DNA from: Salegentibacter agarivorans | GTDB taxonomy: Bacteria; Bacteroidota; Bacteroidia; Flavobacteriales; Flavobacteriaceae | Length of the DNA stretch: 64,000 bases | NCBI RefSeq assembly: GCF_900113135.1 | Contig: NZ_FOOH01000006.1 | Coordinates: forward strand, 62,001 to 126,000 | Direction: 5' to 3' | Shown here: positions 37,375 through 45,190 of the stretch, in pieces | How the letters are laid out: each line of letters starts with the position of its first letter | Numbering within the stretch: position 1 is the stretch's first letter | Position numbers and translations under genes: made by a program | Notes under the pieces: generated by a model | Told to the model about the DNA's origin: nothing | Seen by the model: the letters and a program-made list of their open reading frames with translations, nothing else | The model's database searches: none

Positions 37375-38187
37375 ATGAAATATTTATTCACCTTAATCGT
37401 AGCGGGAATTTTATTTACCGGCTGCAAGAATGAAGGAAAAAACAATGATGCTGAAAATAAACTAAATGAAAATCCTTACGGAAAAGAAAAGAACGTGCTG
37501 GAGGCTGATTCGGCTTCTATAGACATTAAGCCTATATCTCACGCTACTGCCGCGGTAAACTGGAGCGATGCCACTTTCTACATAGATCCTGTTGGTGGTG
37601 CCGAAGCTTTTGAAGGAATAGAAGATCCAGACTTCGTTTTAATTACCGATATCCACGGAGATCATATGAGTATTGAAACCCTGGAAGCTTTAAGTTTAGA
37701 AGGAGCTTATATAATAGTGCCTCAAGCTGTAAGAGACAAAATGCCTGACGAAATGAAAGATATAGTTAGGGTTTTGGAAAATGGTGCTACAACTCGTGTA
37801 CTTGAATTTTATATTGAAGCGATCCCAATGTACAACCTTCCAGAAGATCCTGAAGCATACCACCCTAAAGGACGCGGGAATGGCTATGTAGTAGAAAGAA
37901 ACGGGCAACGCCTTTATATTGCCGGAGATACTGAAAACATTCCTGAAATGAAGGAACTGGAAAATATTGAGATTGCTTTAATCCCAATGAACCTGCCATA
38001 CACAATGACGGTTGAAGAGGCTGCCGATGGCGTTTTAGCATTTGCACCTAAGAAGGTAATTCCTTACCATTTTAGAGGTCAGGATGGTTTTGCTGATGTA
38101 GATAAATTTAAAGAATTGGTAAACGAAAGCAATAAGGATATTGAAGTAGAGATGCTGGAATGGTATCCTGATAGCGAGCAAGAATAA
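37375..38187 (+). CDS. MBL-fold metal-dependent hydrolase, lipoprotein
   Basis: This 270-residue protein has a lipoprotein signal ending in ILFTGCKN (Cys17), so it is exported and membrane-anchored. The mature domain resembles UlaG/YtkL-type metallo-beta-lactamase folds: ISHATAAVNW, LITDIHGDHMSIETL, YIAGDTENIPEM and VIPYHFRG. The canonical THxHxDH reads TDIHGDH here, with Asp in place of the first His. The other ligands are visible. The substrate is unknown. A hairpin terminator follows. Confidence 0.86.
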   Translation: MKYLFTLIVAGILFTGCKNEGKNNDAENKLNENPYGKEKNVLEADSASIDIKPISHATAAVNWSDATFYIDPVGGAEAFEGIEDPDFVLITDIHGDHMSIETLEALSLEGAYIIVPQAVRDKMPDEMKDIVRVLENGATTRVLEFYIEAIPMYNLPEDPEAYHPKGRGNGYVVERNGQRLYIAGDTENIPEMKELENIEIALIPMNLPYTMTVEEAADGVLAFAPKKVIPYHFRGQDGFADVDKFKELVNESNKDIEVEMLEWYPDSEQE

Positions 38188-38210
38188 ATACGAATCTTTT
38201 TAAAAAATGA

Positions 38211-38241
38211 AACCCGGTGATGAGCCGGGTTCTTTGTTTTT
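38211..38241. terminator. Terminator between MBL lipoprotein and small secreted protein genes
   Basis: AACCCGG / CCGGGTT with a 7-base loop, followed by a T-rich tract on both strands. The flanking genes converge here. Confidence 0.65.
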
Positions 38242-38265
38242 TACATTTTTTGATTGAAAAAATAA

Positions 38266-38598
38266 CTAAGGCTTTAATCTTATGGGTAACTTATATTTTT
38301 TAATAGAAGGATCTAAAACGGTCTTAATCTTTTTATGATTCAAGTGTTTTTTAATCAATTTCCCGGCGGGAATATGCTCGGTTCCCACATAAAGCACCTG
38401 CATTTCATTCTTTTCGTTAAAACTCACTACAAGATTTGCCACCACTTCTTCTTCAATATCAAGTTCAATATTTTTTAATAAATTCTGGATTTCCTTTTTA
38501 AAGGAATCTGAAGTTTCAGGTGAATTTCCCGGAGTAGCGTGAACTAAACTTCCGGCACTAAACGCCAATGCAAACAATACTAATTTTAAAGTCTTCAT
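38266..38598 (-). CDS. Small secreted protein, paralogue of 38824-39141
   Basis: This 110-residue protein has a signal peptide (MKTLKLVLFALAFSAGSLVHA). The mature part is a compact alpha/beta sequence with ELDIEEEVVANLVVSFNEKN, a central VLYVGTEHIPAGKLIKKHL and an end YKLPIRLKP. The 105-residue protein encoded 225 bp away shares the order and key residues (EIEEE, INEQN, VLFVEAED, YRLPIRIKV). I do not recognise a named family. The pattern recalls small flavobacterial secreted proteins of unknown role, perhaps with a TonB-C-like fold. Confidence 0.75.
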   Translation of the reverse strand: MKTLKLVLFALAFSAGSLVHATPGNSPETSDSFKKEIQNLLKNIELDIEEEVVANLVVSFNEKNEMQVLYVGTEHIPAGKLIKKHLNHKKIKTVLDPSIKKYKLPIRLKP

Positions 38599-38696
38599 AA
38601 TAATAAAATTTAAAGGTTATACTATAAAGACCGGTCTAAAACTCTATATGTTACATACTTATATTAATTTCAGGAAATTTTAACTTATATCTGAGA

Positions 38697-38721
38697 ACAA
38701 AAAAACCGGTGATGAACCGGT
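38697..38721 (-). terminator. Terminator of the small secreted protein gene at 38824
   Basis: AACCGGT / ACCGGTT with a 5-base loop, followed on the minus strand by a run of T. Confidence 0.65.
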
Positions 38722-38740
38722 TCTGTAATTTTCGTCACCA

Positions 38741-38822
38741 TGCCCCGAAGTTTCGGGATCGTTTCCGGGTCAATTTTGAATACTGAAATATCCCTGGCTC
38801 TTCGGGTCAGAATGCCGATTAT
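38741..38822. repeat. REP-like palindrome and fragment
   Basis: CCCGAAGTTTCGGG (38743-38756) and a second half-unit with TCTTCGGGTCAGAATGCCG near 38795-38818 lie between the terminator and the stop codon of the next minus-strand gene. They belong to the same family as the units at 34032 and 57993. Confidence 0.5.
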
Positions 38823-38823
38823 T

Positions 38824-39141
38824 TTATACTTTAATTCTAATTGGCAAGCGATAAGCACCTTCAACTTTAAAAGGTATTGCCAATGTATTCTTATCCAAGC
38901 GCTTTCTAATTAGTTTTCTCACTAAAGGATCTTCAGCTTCAACAAACAACACTTTTATTCGATTTTGCTCATTAATTATCAGTCTTACTTCAACCAGAAG
39001 TTCTTCCTCAATTTCCAACGGAAGATCATCCAGCATTGCATAAATCTGTTTAACAAGAACTTTATCCGTTTTGTCAATTACAGAAGTAAAACTACTAAGA
39101 CCGATGAAGATAATTCCTAAAATAACTACTAGCTTTTTCAT
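38824..39141 (-). CDS. Small secreted protein, paralogue of 38266-38598
   Basis: This 105-residue protein has a signal peptide (MKKLVVILGIIFIGLSSFTSV). The mature part has LEIEEELLVEVRLIINEQN, VLFVEAEDPLVRKLIRKRL and a final YRLPIRIKV. It aligns by eye with the 38266-38598 product along its whole length, so the pair arose by duplication. Each gene has its own terminator-like hairpin. No function can be assigned. Confidence 0.75.
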   Translation of the reverse strand: MKKLVVILGIIFIGLSSFTSVIDKTDKVLVKQIYAMLDDLPLEIEEELLVEVRLIINEQNRIKVLFVEAEDPLVRKLIRKRLDKNTLAIPFKVEGAYRLPIRIKV

Positions 39142-39242
39142 GATGAATGATTTAATTGGTTTATAACCGAGAGACCATCTTCTTATTTAAGCTGTTACAG
39201 TAGGGCACAAAAAAACTGCCTAAAATTTTTCTTATTTCCTAT

Positions 39243-39271
39243 CGTCACCCTGAACTTGTTTTAGAATGACG
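39243..39271. repeat. REP-like palindromic unit
   Basis: CGTCACCCTGAACTTGTTTTAGAATGACG is an imperfect inverted repeat of the type also seen at 33964 and 57953. It lies upstream of the small secreted protein gene and downstream of sucC. Confidence 0.5.
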
Positions 39272-39332
39272 GGTTAATAAGATTAAACTTTAGACAGTCT
39301 TAATTTTAACAGGAAATCCCGAAACTCCGGGA

Positions 39333-40526
39333 TTATTTAAGTACTTCCTGTACTTTATCTGCAGCTTCCTGAAATTGAACAGCAGAGTGGATTTTAAATC
39401 CGCTATCGTCAATTAATTTCTTGGCGATATCTGCATTGGTTCCCTGTAAACGTACAATAATTGGCACATTAACAGCATCACCCATATTTTTATAGGCATC
39501 TACAATTCCCTGCGCCACACGGTCACAACGAACAATACCTCCAAAAATATTTACAAGGATCGCCTCTACTTTATCGTCTTTTAAGATCAAACGGAAAGCT
39601 TCTTCAACTCGTTTTGCATCAGCTGTACCACCAACGTCAAGGAAGTTTGCAGGTTCTCCACCAGCTTGCTTAATAAGATCCATTGTTGCCATCGCGAGGC
39701 CAGCACCGTTAACCATACAACCCACGTTTCCGTCCAGGTCTACATAGTTAAGTCCAACTTCTTTAGCTTCAACTTCAGTTTGGTTTTCTTCACGAATATC
39801 ACGCATTTCAGCATAGTCTTTATGACGGAAAAGTGCGTTGTCATCAAGGGTTACTTTTGCATCTACTGCAAGAATTTTATCATCACTGGTTTTTAAAACC
39901 GGGTTGATCTCAAAAAGTGAAGAATCAGATTTTTCAAAGGCTTTATAAAGAGACATTACAAATTTTGTCATGTCTTTAAAAGCAGCTCCACTAAGTTTCA
40001 GGTTAAAGGCAATTCTTCTTGCCTGGAAAGGCATAAGTCCTGTTGCAGGATCCACCTCTTCAGTAAAAATTAAATGCGGAGTTTCTTCAGCAACAGTTTC
40101 AATATCTACACCACCTTCGGTAGAATACATAATCATATTACGGCCGGTTGCACGGTTAAGTAATACAGACATGTAATATTCTTCAGGCTCGTTATCTCCA
40201 GGATAATAAACATCCTCGGCTACTAATACCTGGTGTACTTTTTTACCTTCAGCAGAAGTTTGTGGTGTTACCAGGTTCATTCCAATAATGTTACCAGCAA
40301 CTTCTTCAACTTCTTTAAGGTTCTTGGCCAGTTTTACACCACCACCTTTTCCACGTCCACCGGCGTGTACCTGGGCTTTAATAACGTGCCATCCGGTACC
40401 GGTTTGTTCAGTTAGTTCTTTGGCGGCTTCTACGGCCTCTTTTGCGTTATGTGCAACTAAACCACGCTGAATGCGTACGCCAAAACTGCTTAAAATCTCT
40501 TTTCCTTGATATTCGTGTATGTTCAT
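39333..40526 (-). CDS. sucC: Succinate-CoA ligase, beta subunit
   Basis: This 397-residue protein is a full-length SucC, the ATP-grasp subunit that makes succinate and ATP/GTP from succinyl-CoA in the TCA cycle. It starts MNIHEYQGKEILSSFGV. The nucleotide domain has AQVHAGGRGKGGGVKLAK. ALFEINPV-type metal residues appear in SLFEINPVLKT. The ligase part has GCMVNGAGLAMATMDLI and NIFGGIVRCD. A promoter of Bacteroidetes type lies upstream. sucD is not adjacent. Confidence 0.97.
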   Translation of the reverse strand: MNIHEYQGKEILSSFGVRIQRGLVAHNAKEAVEAAKELTEQTGTGWHVIKAQVHAGGRGKGGGVKLAKNLKEVEEVAGNIIGMNLVTPQTSAEGKKVHQVLVAEDVYYPGDNEPEEYYMSVLLNRATGRNMIMYSTEGGVDIETVAEETPHLIFTEEVDPATGLMPFQARRIAFNLKLSGAAFKDMTKFVMSLYKAFEKSDSSLFEINPVLKTSDDKILAVDAKVTLDDNALFRHKDYAEMRDIREENQTEVEAKEVGLNYVDLDGNVGCMVNGAGLAMATMDLIKQAGGEPANFLDVGGTADAKRVEEAFRLILKDDKVEAILVNIFGGIVRCDRVAQGIVDAYKNMGDAVNVPIIVRLQGTNADIAKKLIDDSGFKIHSAVQFQEAADKVQEVLK

Positions 40527-40560
40527 AATCAGCTATTTCTTCAGTATTAATTACGGTTAG

Positions 40561-40592
40561 CAAAAGTAACAAATGTATAGCTATTGTACCAA
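40561..40592 (-). promoter_or_regulatory. sucC promoter, Bacteroidetes type
   Basis: On the minus strand, TTG (40590-40592), a 21-base spacer and TACTTTTG (40561-40568) precede the sucC ATG by 34 bp. A second TACATTTG lies within the spacer. Confidence 0.5.
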
Positions 40593-40792
40593 TCTTTTTT
40601 AGGATATCGCCAGCCCTGCGATAATCTAAAGCCAGAAGAAAATTTAGCATTTCCTTAAGGTTTACAAATTTTTAAAATGCCCGTCATTACTGCGATTTCC
40701 CCACTATAAGCTTATCGTAATTTTTTGATGAAATTATGCATTATTAAGTTTATCCCTTTTAATTTTGCCCTTTGCTAAAAATTAACCTTAGA

Positions 40793-41965
40793 ATGAATAA
40801 AGCACTTGTGGCACTGGCTATTGGGGGATTCGGCATTGGATTGACCGAATTCGTAATTATGGGAATTCTTCCCGATGTAGCTTCGGCATTAGAGATCAGT
40901 ATTCCACAGGCCGGGCATTTTATCTCTGCTTACGCCTTGGGTGTAGTAGTTGGAGCGCCCTTGCTTACTGCCTTTGGCGGGAAATGGCCGGCGCATAAAA
41001 CCCTGCTCCTTCTTATGGTTTGGTTCACGGTATTTAATTCGCTTTCAGCTTTTGCCAATTCTTACGAGCTGTTATTGGTTTCCCGTTTTTTATCGGGTTT
41101 ACCACACGGAGCTTTTTTTGGAATTGGCGCGGTGGTTGCCGGCCAGCTGGCCAAACCCGGGAAATCGGCACAAGCTATTGCCATTATGTTTACCGGCCTA
41201 ACGCTGGCCAACGTATTTGGCGTTCCGCTGGGAACTTTTTTGGGCCACAATTATAGTTGGAATGTTTCTTTTATCTTGGTGGGAATTGTGGGTTTACTGG
41301 CAATTGCCAGTGTAAAATTCTGGATGCCCGTACTTCCAAAATCTTCTTCTGAAGGTATTAGAAAAGATTTAAATGTGCTAAAACGTGGGGAACTTTGGAT
41401 GGTGGTTTTACTTACCACTATTGGTACTGGCGGTTTTTTTGCCTGGTACAGTTATATAGCACCTTTAATAACTGAAGTAGCGGGACACCCCGAAGGGTTC
41501 GTTAGTTATGTTATGATTCTTGCCGGTGTGGGAATGGTAATAGGAAACCTTATTGGCGCTAAGCTTGCCGAGAAATTTTCTCCTATTTATGCGGTGATCA
41601 TGAGTATGGTTTTAATGGTGTTTGCCTTAATTACCAATGCTTACGTTGCCGAGAATCAAATTGCAATTTTGATTATGACCTTCCTTATTGCTACTATCGC
41701 TTTTTGCCTCTCCACACCTATTCAAATGGTGATGATCAATTCAGCAAAAGGCTCGGAGAGCTTGGGCTCTTCTATGAACCAGAGCGCATTTAATATGGGA
41801 AATGCCTCCGGTGCCTATTTTGCCGGTTTGCCAATTGCTTTTGGTTATGGCTTCACCTCTGCATCTTTGGTCGGCGCAGTTATGGCGGGTCTCGGCGTTT
41901 TTATCGCCCTGGCGATTATTCTTATTAGAAAACGAAAAGAAAGCGCTGTAGCCACCGCGAGTTAA
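40793..41965 (+). CDS. MFS transporter, AraJ-like drug/sugar exporter type
   Basis: From the ATG at 40793 (MNKALVALAIGGFGIGLTEF) it has 390 residues; a TTG at 40772 would add seven. Twelve hydrophobic helices can be followed. The GIGLTEFVIMGILPDVA start and the HGAFFGIGAVVAGQLAKPGK segment in helices 4-5 are typical of the DHA1/AraJ group. The inner membrane efflux substrate is unknown. The GC content by eye is a little above its neighbours, but nothing else marks it as foreign. It diverges from sucC. Confidence 0.88.
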   Translation: MNKALVALAIGGFGIGLTEFVIMGILPDVASALEISIPQAGHFISAYALGVVVGAPLLTAFGGKWPAHKTLLLLMVWFTVFNSLSAFANSYELLLVSRFLSGLPHGAFFGIGAVVAGQLAKPGKSAQAIAIMFTGLTLANVFGVPLGTFLGHNYSWNVSFILVGIVGLLAIASVKFWMPVLPKSSSEGIRKDLNVLKRGELWMVVLLTTIGTGGFFAWYSYIAPLITEVAGHPEGFVSYVMILAGVGMVIGNLIGAKLAEKFSPIYAVIMSMVLMVFALITNAYVAENQIAILIMTFLIATIAFCLSTPIQMVMINSAKGSESLGSSMNQSAFNMGNASGAYFAGLPIAFGYGFTSASLVGAVMAGLGVFIALAIILIRKRKESAVATAS

Positions 41966-42077
41966 AGTATCTACTCTTTAAATATTAACAATTTCGGGGA
42001 ATTCGTTATTTTTGAGACTTGCACTTGTGGGAGTTGAAATTTCTCCTGTTTTTTGCCACTTAAATTTTTCAATTGTT

Positions 42078-43310
42078 ATGACCAATCAAGATCTTCTCGC
42101 TGTAGCCAAAGAATTTGGAAGCCCTGTTTACGTTTATGATGCCGAAAAAATTGCTTTTCAGTTTAACCGACTTAAAAATGCGTTTTCTGAAATTAAAGAT
42201 TTACGTATTCATTATGCGGTAAAAGCGCTTTCTAATATTTCTATCCTGAAATATTTAAATTCCTTAGGAAGTGGTATGGACACAGTGTCGGTACAGGAAG
42301 TGAAGCTTGCTTTGAAAGCCGGGGTTGCTCCAAAAGATATTATTTATACGCCAAACGGAGTTTCTTTAGAAGAAATTGAACAGGTGGTACGATTGGGAGT
42401 GCAAATTAATATAGACAATCTATCTATCCTTGAACAGTTTGGAGCCAAACATCCAGAAGTACCGGTTTGTATTCGTATAAATCCGCATATTTTGGCCGGC
42501 GGAAATTCTAAAATTTCAGTAGGCCACGTAGATTCTAAATTCGGAATTTCTATTCACCAAATGCCACTTTTGCTGCGTATTGTTGAAAATACCGGGATGA
42601 ATATTAACGGGATTCATATGCACACCGGTAGTGATATTCTTGATATTGAAGTTTTCTTACGCGCTTCAGAAATTCTTTTTGATTCGGCTAAAAACTTTAA
42701 AAACCTTGAATTTCTTGATTTTGGGAGCGGATTTAAAGTGCCTTACCGTGAAAATGATATTGAAACCGATATTGAAGAGTTAGGTGAAAAACTAACCGAA
42801 CGTTTTAAGAATTTCTGCAAAGAATACGGGCGCGAACTTACTTTAGTTTTTGAACCAGGAAAATTTTTAGTGAGTGAGGCCGGGAAATTCCTTGCTAAAG
42901 TGAACGTGATAAAGCAAACCACTTCTACGGTTTTCGCCGGGGTAGACACCGGATTTAATCATTTAATTCGCCCAATGTTTTACGGGTCTCATCACGATAT
43001 TAAAAATGTATCTAACCCCGAAGGTAAATTCAGGTTTTACTCGGTGGTAGGCTATATTTGCGAAACCGATACTTTTGCCAATAACCGCCGAATTGCTGAA
43101 ATTACCGAAGGAGATATCCTGGCTTTTAGCAATGCCGGGGCCTACTCATTTTCAATGGCCAGTAATTTTAATTCACGTTACCGCCCGCCAGAAGTTTTAT
43201 GGTATAAAGGTAAAGGCCATTTAATAAGGGAGCGCGAAACTTTTGAGGATTTGCTAAGGCATCAAAAAGTTATGGATTTCACCCCGAAAACTGCAAAAGC
43301 TTCTAAATAA
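42078..43310 (+). CDS. lysA: Diaminopimelate decarboxylase
   Basis: From the ATG at 42078 (MTNQDLLAVAKEFGSPVYVYD) it has 410 residues. An earlier in-frame TTG at 42012 adds an unlikely 22. Group IV PLP decarboxylase features are present: RIHYAVKALSN (PLP Lys), GMDTVSVQEVKLAL, IHMHTGSDI, FEPGKFLVSEAGKFL and GFNHLIRPMFYGSHH. It converts meso-diaminopimelate to lysine in the cytosol. The catalytic CESGD-type segment reads CETDTFANNR. A small membrane protein gene follows after 3 bp. Confidence 0.93.
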   Translation: MTNQDLLAVAKEFGSPVYVYDAEKIAFQFNRLKNAFSEIKDLRIHYAVKALSNISILKYLNSLGSGMDTVSVQEVKLALKAGVAPKDIIYTPNGVSLEEIEQVVRLGVQINIDNLSILEQFGAKHPEVPVCIRINPHILAGGNSKISVGHVDSKFGISIHQMPLLLRIVENTGMNINGIHMHTGSDILDIEVFLRASEILFDSAKNFKNLEFLDFGSGFKVPYRENDIETDIEELGEKLTERFKNFCKEYGRELTLVFEPGKFLVSEAGKFLAKVNVIKQTTSTVFAGVDTGFNHLIRPMFYGSHHDIKNVSNPEGKFRFYSVVGYICETDTFANNRRIAEITEGDILAFSNAGAYSFSMASNFNSRYRPPEVLWYKGKGHLIRERETFEDLLRHQKVMDFTPKTAKASK

Positions 43311-43313
43311 TTT

Positions 43314-43685
43314 ATGGAAACAGTTTTTAAAAACAAATGGTTTTATAGGCTGCTCATTATTTATATTTTCCTAATACTTATTTGGAATACTTATATGGTT
43401 ATTTCCGGTAATTACCTCGGCTTAATTGCGGTAGTTATAGAATTAACGCTGCTATATTTGCTATTTAACAAACACCGACTTGCAAAAATGGCCATCCACT
43501 TTTGGGCAATTATAATGATGGTTGGCCCCGGGCTTTCAATTATAGGAAAGCTCATAAAAATCGCTACGGGAGATGATTTAAATTTTATGGTAGATAGTCT
43601 TGTACAAAATTTACTATTATTCACTTTTGGTTTATTAATCTATTATTTTAATAAGAAAACGGTTTTTGTAAGAGGAAGAAAATAA
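43314..43685 (+). CDS. Small four-helix membrane protein of unknown function
   Basis: This 123-residue protein has four hydrophobic stretches at about 12-32, 36-52, 60-80 and 92-112, connected by short basic loops, ending NKKTVFVRGRK. No family is recognised. It starts 3 bp after lysA and ends 27 bp before thpR, so it is probably part of the same transcript. Confidence 0.7.
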   Translation: METVFKNKWFYRLLIIYIFLILIWNTYMVISGNYLGLIAVVIELTLLYLLFNKHRLAKMAIHFWAIIMMVGPGLSIIGKLIKIATGDDLNFMVDSLVQNLLLFTFGLLIYYFNKKTVFVRGRK

Positions 43686-43712
43686 AATTAACTCTCGAAA
43701 ATTCAATCTGAA

Positions 43713-44249
43713 ATGCCTTTATATTTTCTCGCTATAATTCCCCCGAAAGAAATTTGTAAGCGAGTAAAATCTCTAAAGCAGGAAATTGCTGAAAAATATA
43801 AAGCTAAACATGCGTTGAAACTGCCCGCGCATATTACCCTTCAAATTCCATTTCAGCTTTCTGAATCAGAAGAAAATATACTTATTGGTTTCCTGGAAAT
43901 TTTTGCTGAGAATCAAAAAAGCTTACGGGTAGATTTAAAAGATTTTGGCAGGTTTAACCAAAAAGTGATTTTTATAAATATTGAAGATCACGAGCCAATA
44001 AAAATTCTTCACACCGAATTACAAAAAGTAATCGCAGCAAATTTGCAGTTAAAGAAACACGAGAAATTTTCTAAAATTCATCCGCATATTACGCTTGCCT
44101 CTCGAGATCTTCATTACAAACAATTTCCTGATGCCTGGGCAGATTTTAAAAAACGTGAGTTTCAGGCTTCCTTTATCGCGAAATCATTTACACTGCTAAA
44201 ACACGATGGAAAACAGTGGCATCGCCATTGTGAATTTAAATTGGAATAA
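43713..44249 (+). CDS. thpR: RNA 2',3'-cyclic phosphodiesterase (2'-5' RNA ligase family)
   Basis: The 178-residue 2H phosphoesterase has two HxT catalytic motifs: LPAHITLQIPF (about residue 45) and IHPHITLASRD (about residue 130). ThpR hydrolyses cyclic 2',3'-phosphates on RNA and can ligate 2'-5' ends in vitro. The length is normal. It is likely the last gene of the lysA transcript. Confidence 0.9.
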   Translation: MPLYFLAIIPPKEICKRVKSLKQEIAEKYKAKHALKLPAHITLQIPFQLSESEENILIGFLEIFAENQKSLRVDLKDFGRFNQKVIFINIEDHEPIKILHTELQKVIAANLQLKKHEKFSKIHPHITLASRDLHYKQFPDAWADFKKREFQASFIAKSFTLLKHDGKQWHRHCEFKLE

Positions 44250-44324
44250 ACCCTATAATCCAAAGCTTTTTAAGGTTTACTGTAACATTTTAATATTTTC
44301 ATCTACTTATCACTAAAGGCAGGT

Positions 44325-44465
44325 ATGGAAAATAATAAAACTAACAGAAAACATAATTATACTTTCTTAGAAATCCTGGGAATAATAGCTCTCATAATTA
44401 TTGCAATCTACTTCCTGGATTTCACCATAGAAGCGGCTTTAGAAGGCTGGAATAACCCGGTTTAA
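44325..44465 (+). CDS. Very small membrane protein A (46 residues)
   Basis: ATG to TAA gives 46 residues: a basic N-terminus (MENNKTNRKHNYTF), one transmembrane segment (LEILGIIALIIIAIYFL) and an acidic, aromatic tail (DFTIEAALEGWNNPV). The pattern LGII-hydrophobic-FLD-xx-EAALE is repeated in the 34-residue protein encoded at 44749-44853. An AGGCAGGT stretch just before the start might aid initiation. No family is known to me. Confidence 0.6.
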   Translation: MENNKTNRKHNYTFLEILGIIALIIIAIYFLDFTIEAALEGWNNPV

Positions 44466-44748
44466 CAAATATTCCTTAATCTTTTTTTCATTTTATCTAC
44501 ATCAAAAAAGCTATTTAATCTAATCTTACATTACCACTAATTTTTTAACCAAAAACCATATAAAATCCTCCGGAAAAAATATAAATTTGGCAAAAAGCTT
44601 AGAATTTCCTTATATTTACCGCTAGTTTTACAAAAATCGAGTTATTTAAAACCGATTTTTCGAAAGATATTGCTTCCTCAATTCATAAGAATTTCTTCAG
44701 GAAAGCATCACTAAAAAATATCTATCGAAATACTAAAAAACCTTAATC
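44466..44748. other. Gap between two small membrane protein genes
   Basis: This 283-bp AT-rich gap has no protein gene. It holds a plausible promoter (44587-44618) and a weak inverted repeat AAAATCGAGTTATTTAAAACCGATTTT near 44633-44660. Confidence 0.4.
44587..44618 (+). promoter_or_regulatory. Possible promoter upstream of the small membrane protein at 44749
   Basis: TTG (44587-44589), a 21-base spacer and TATATTTA (44611-44618) come close to the Bacteroidetes consensus, about 130 bp before the ATG. Confidence 0.35.
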
Positions 44749-44853
44749 ATGAAAGATCGAATCAATATTTTAAAATTAGTAGGAATTATTTTCACTGCGT
44801 TTATGCTGGTTGTATTTTTAGACCAGGCTTTAGAAGTTATTGTTCTTGGTTAA
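44749..44853 (+). CDS. Very small membrane protein B (34 residues)
   Basis: ATG to TAA gives 34 residues: MKDRINILKLVG, then a transmembrane segment (IIFTAFMLVVFL) and DQALEVIVLG. It aligns by eye with the 46-residue protein at 44325 through the LxLxGII...FLDxxxE core. Conservation of the pattern in two close copies is the main reason to believe both are expressed. Function is unknown. Confidence 0.55.
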   Translation: MKDRINILKLVGIIFTAFMLVVFLDQALEVIVLG

Positions 44854-44873
44854 GCTCCTTAAAATTTTTCCCT

Positions 44874-45050
44874 GTGAATACAGCTAGATTAGTCGGCCTT
44901 TTTCTTATACTCGTAGGGCTCTTTTGGAGCTCCTACTTTGCATTTTATAATTTAAATTTCTTTGCCGGCGCTTTAACCGGTCTAGGAGTTCCGTTTCTAC
45001 TCACGGGAAAATTCAAGTTTTGGAAGTGGAAATTTCCCGAGTCTAAATAA
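44874..45050 (+). CDS. Small membrane protein of 58 residues
   Basis: A GTG start 20 bp after the preceding stop gives 58 residues with two hydrophobic helices (LVGLFLILVGLFW and the FAGALTGLGVPFLL region) and a basic aromatic tail (TGKFKFWKWKFPESK). No family is recognised. It shows no sequence similarity to the two smaller neighbours that I can see, but it shares their size class and membrane character. Confidence 0.5.
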   Translation: MNTARLVGLFLILVGLFWSSYFAFYNLNFFAGALTGLGVPFLLTGKFKFWKWKFPESK

Positions 45051-45190
45051 TAGGAATTACTTTAATAGAATATACCTCTTTCTGTACCGCTGCGATTAAA
45101 GCAAACTATCGCGGCAGATTCAATGCCCTATTTTTATTTGAATTTTTAATCGATATTTTCACTAAATTAATTTCCAAAACCTAATAAATC

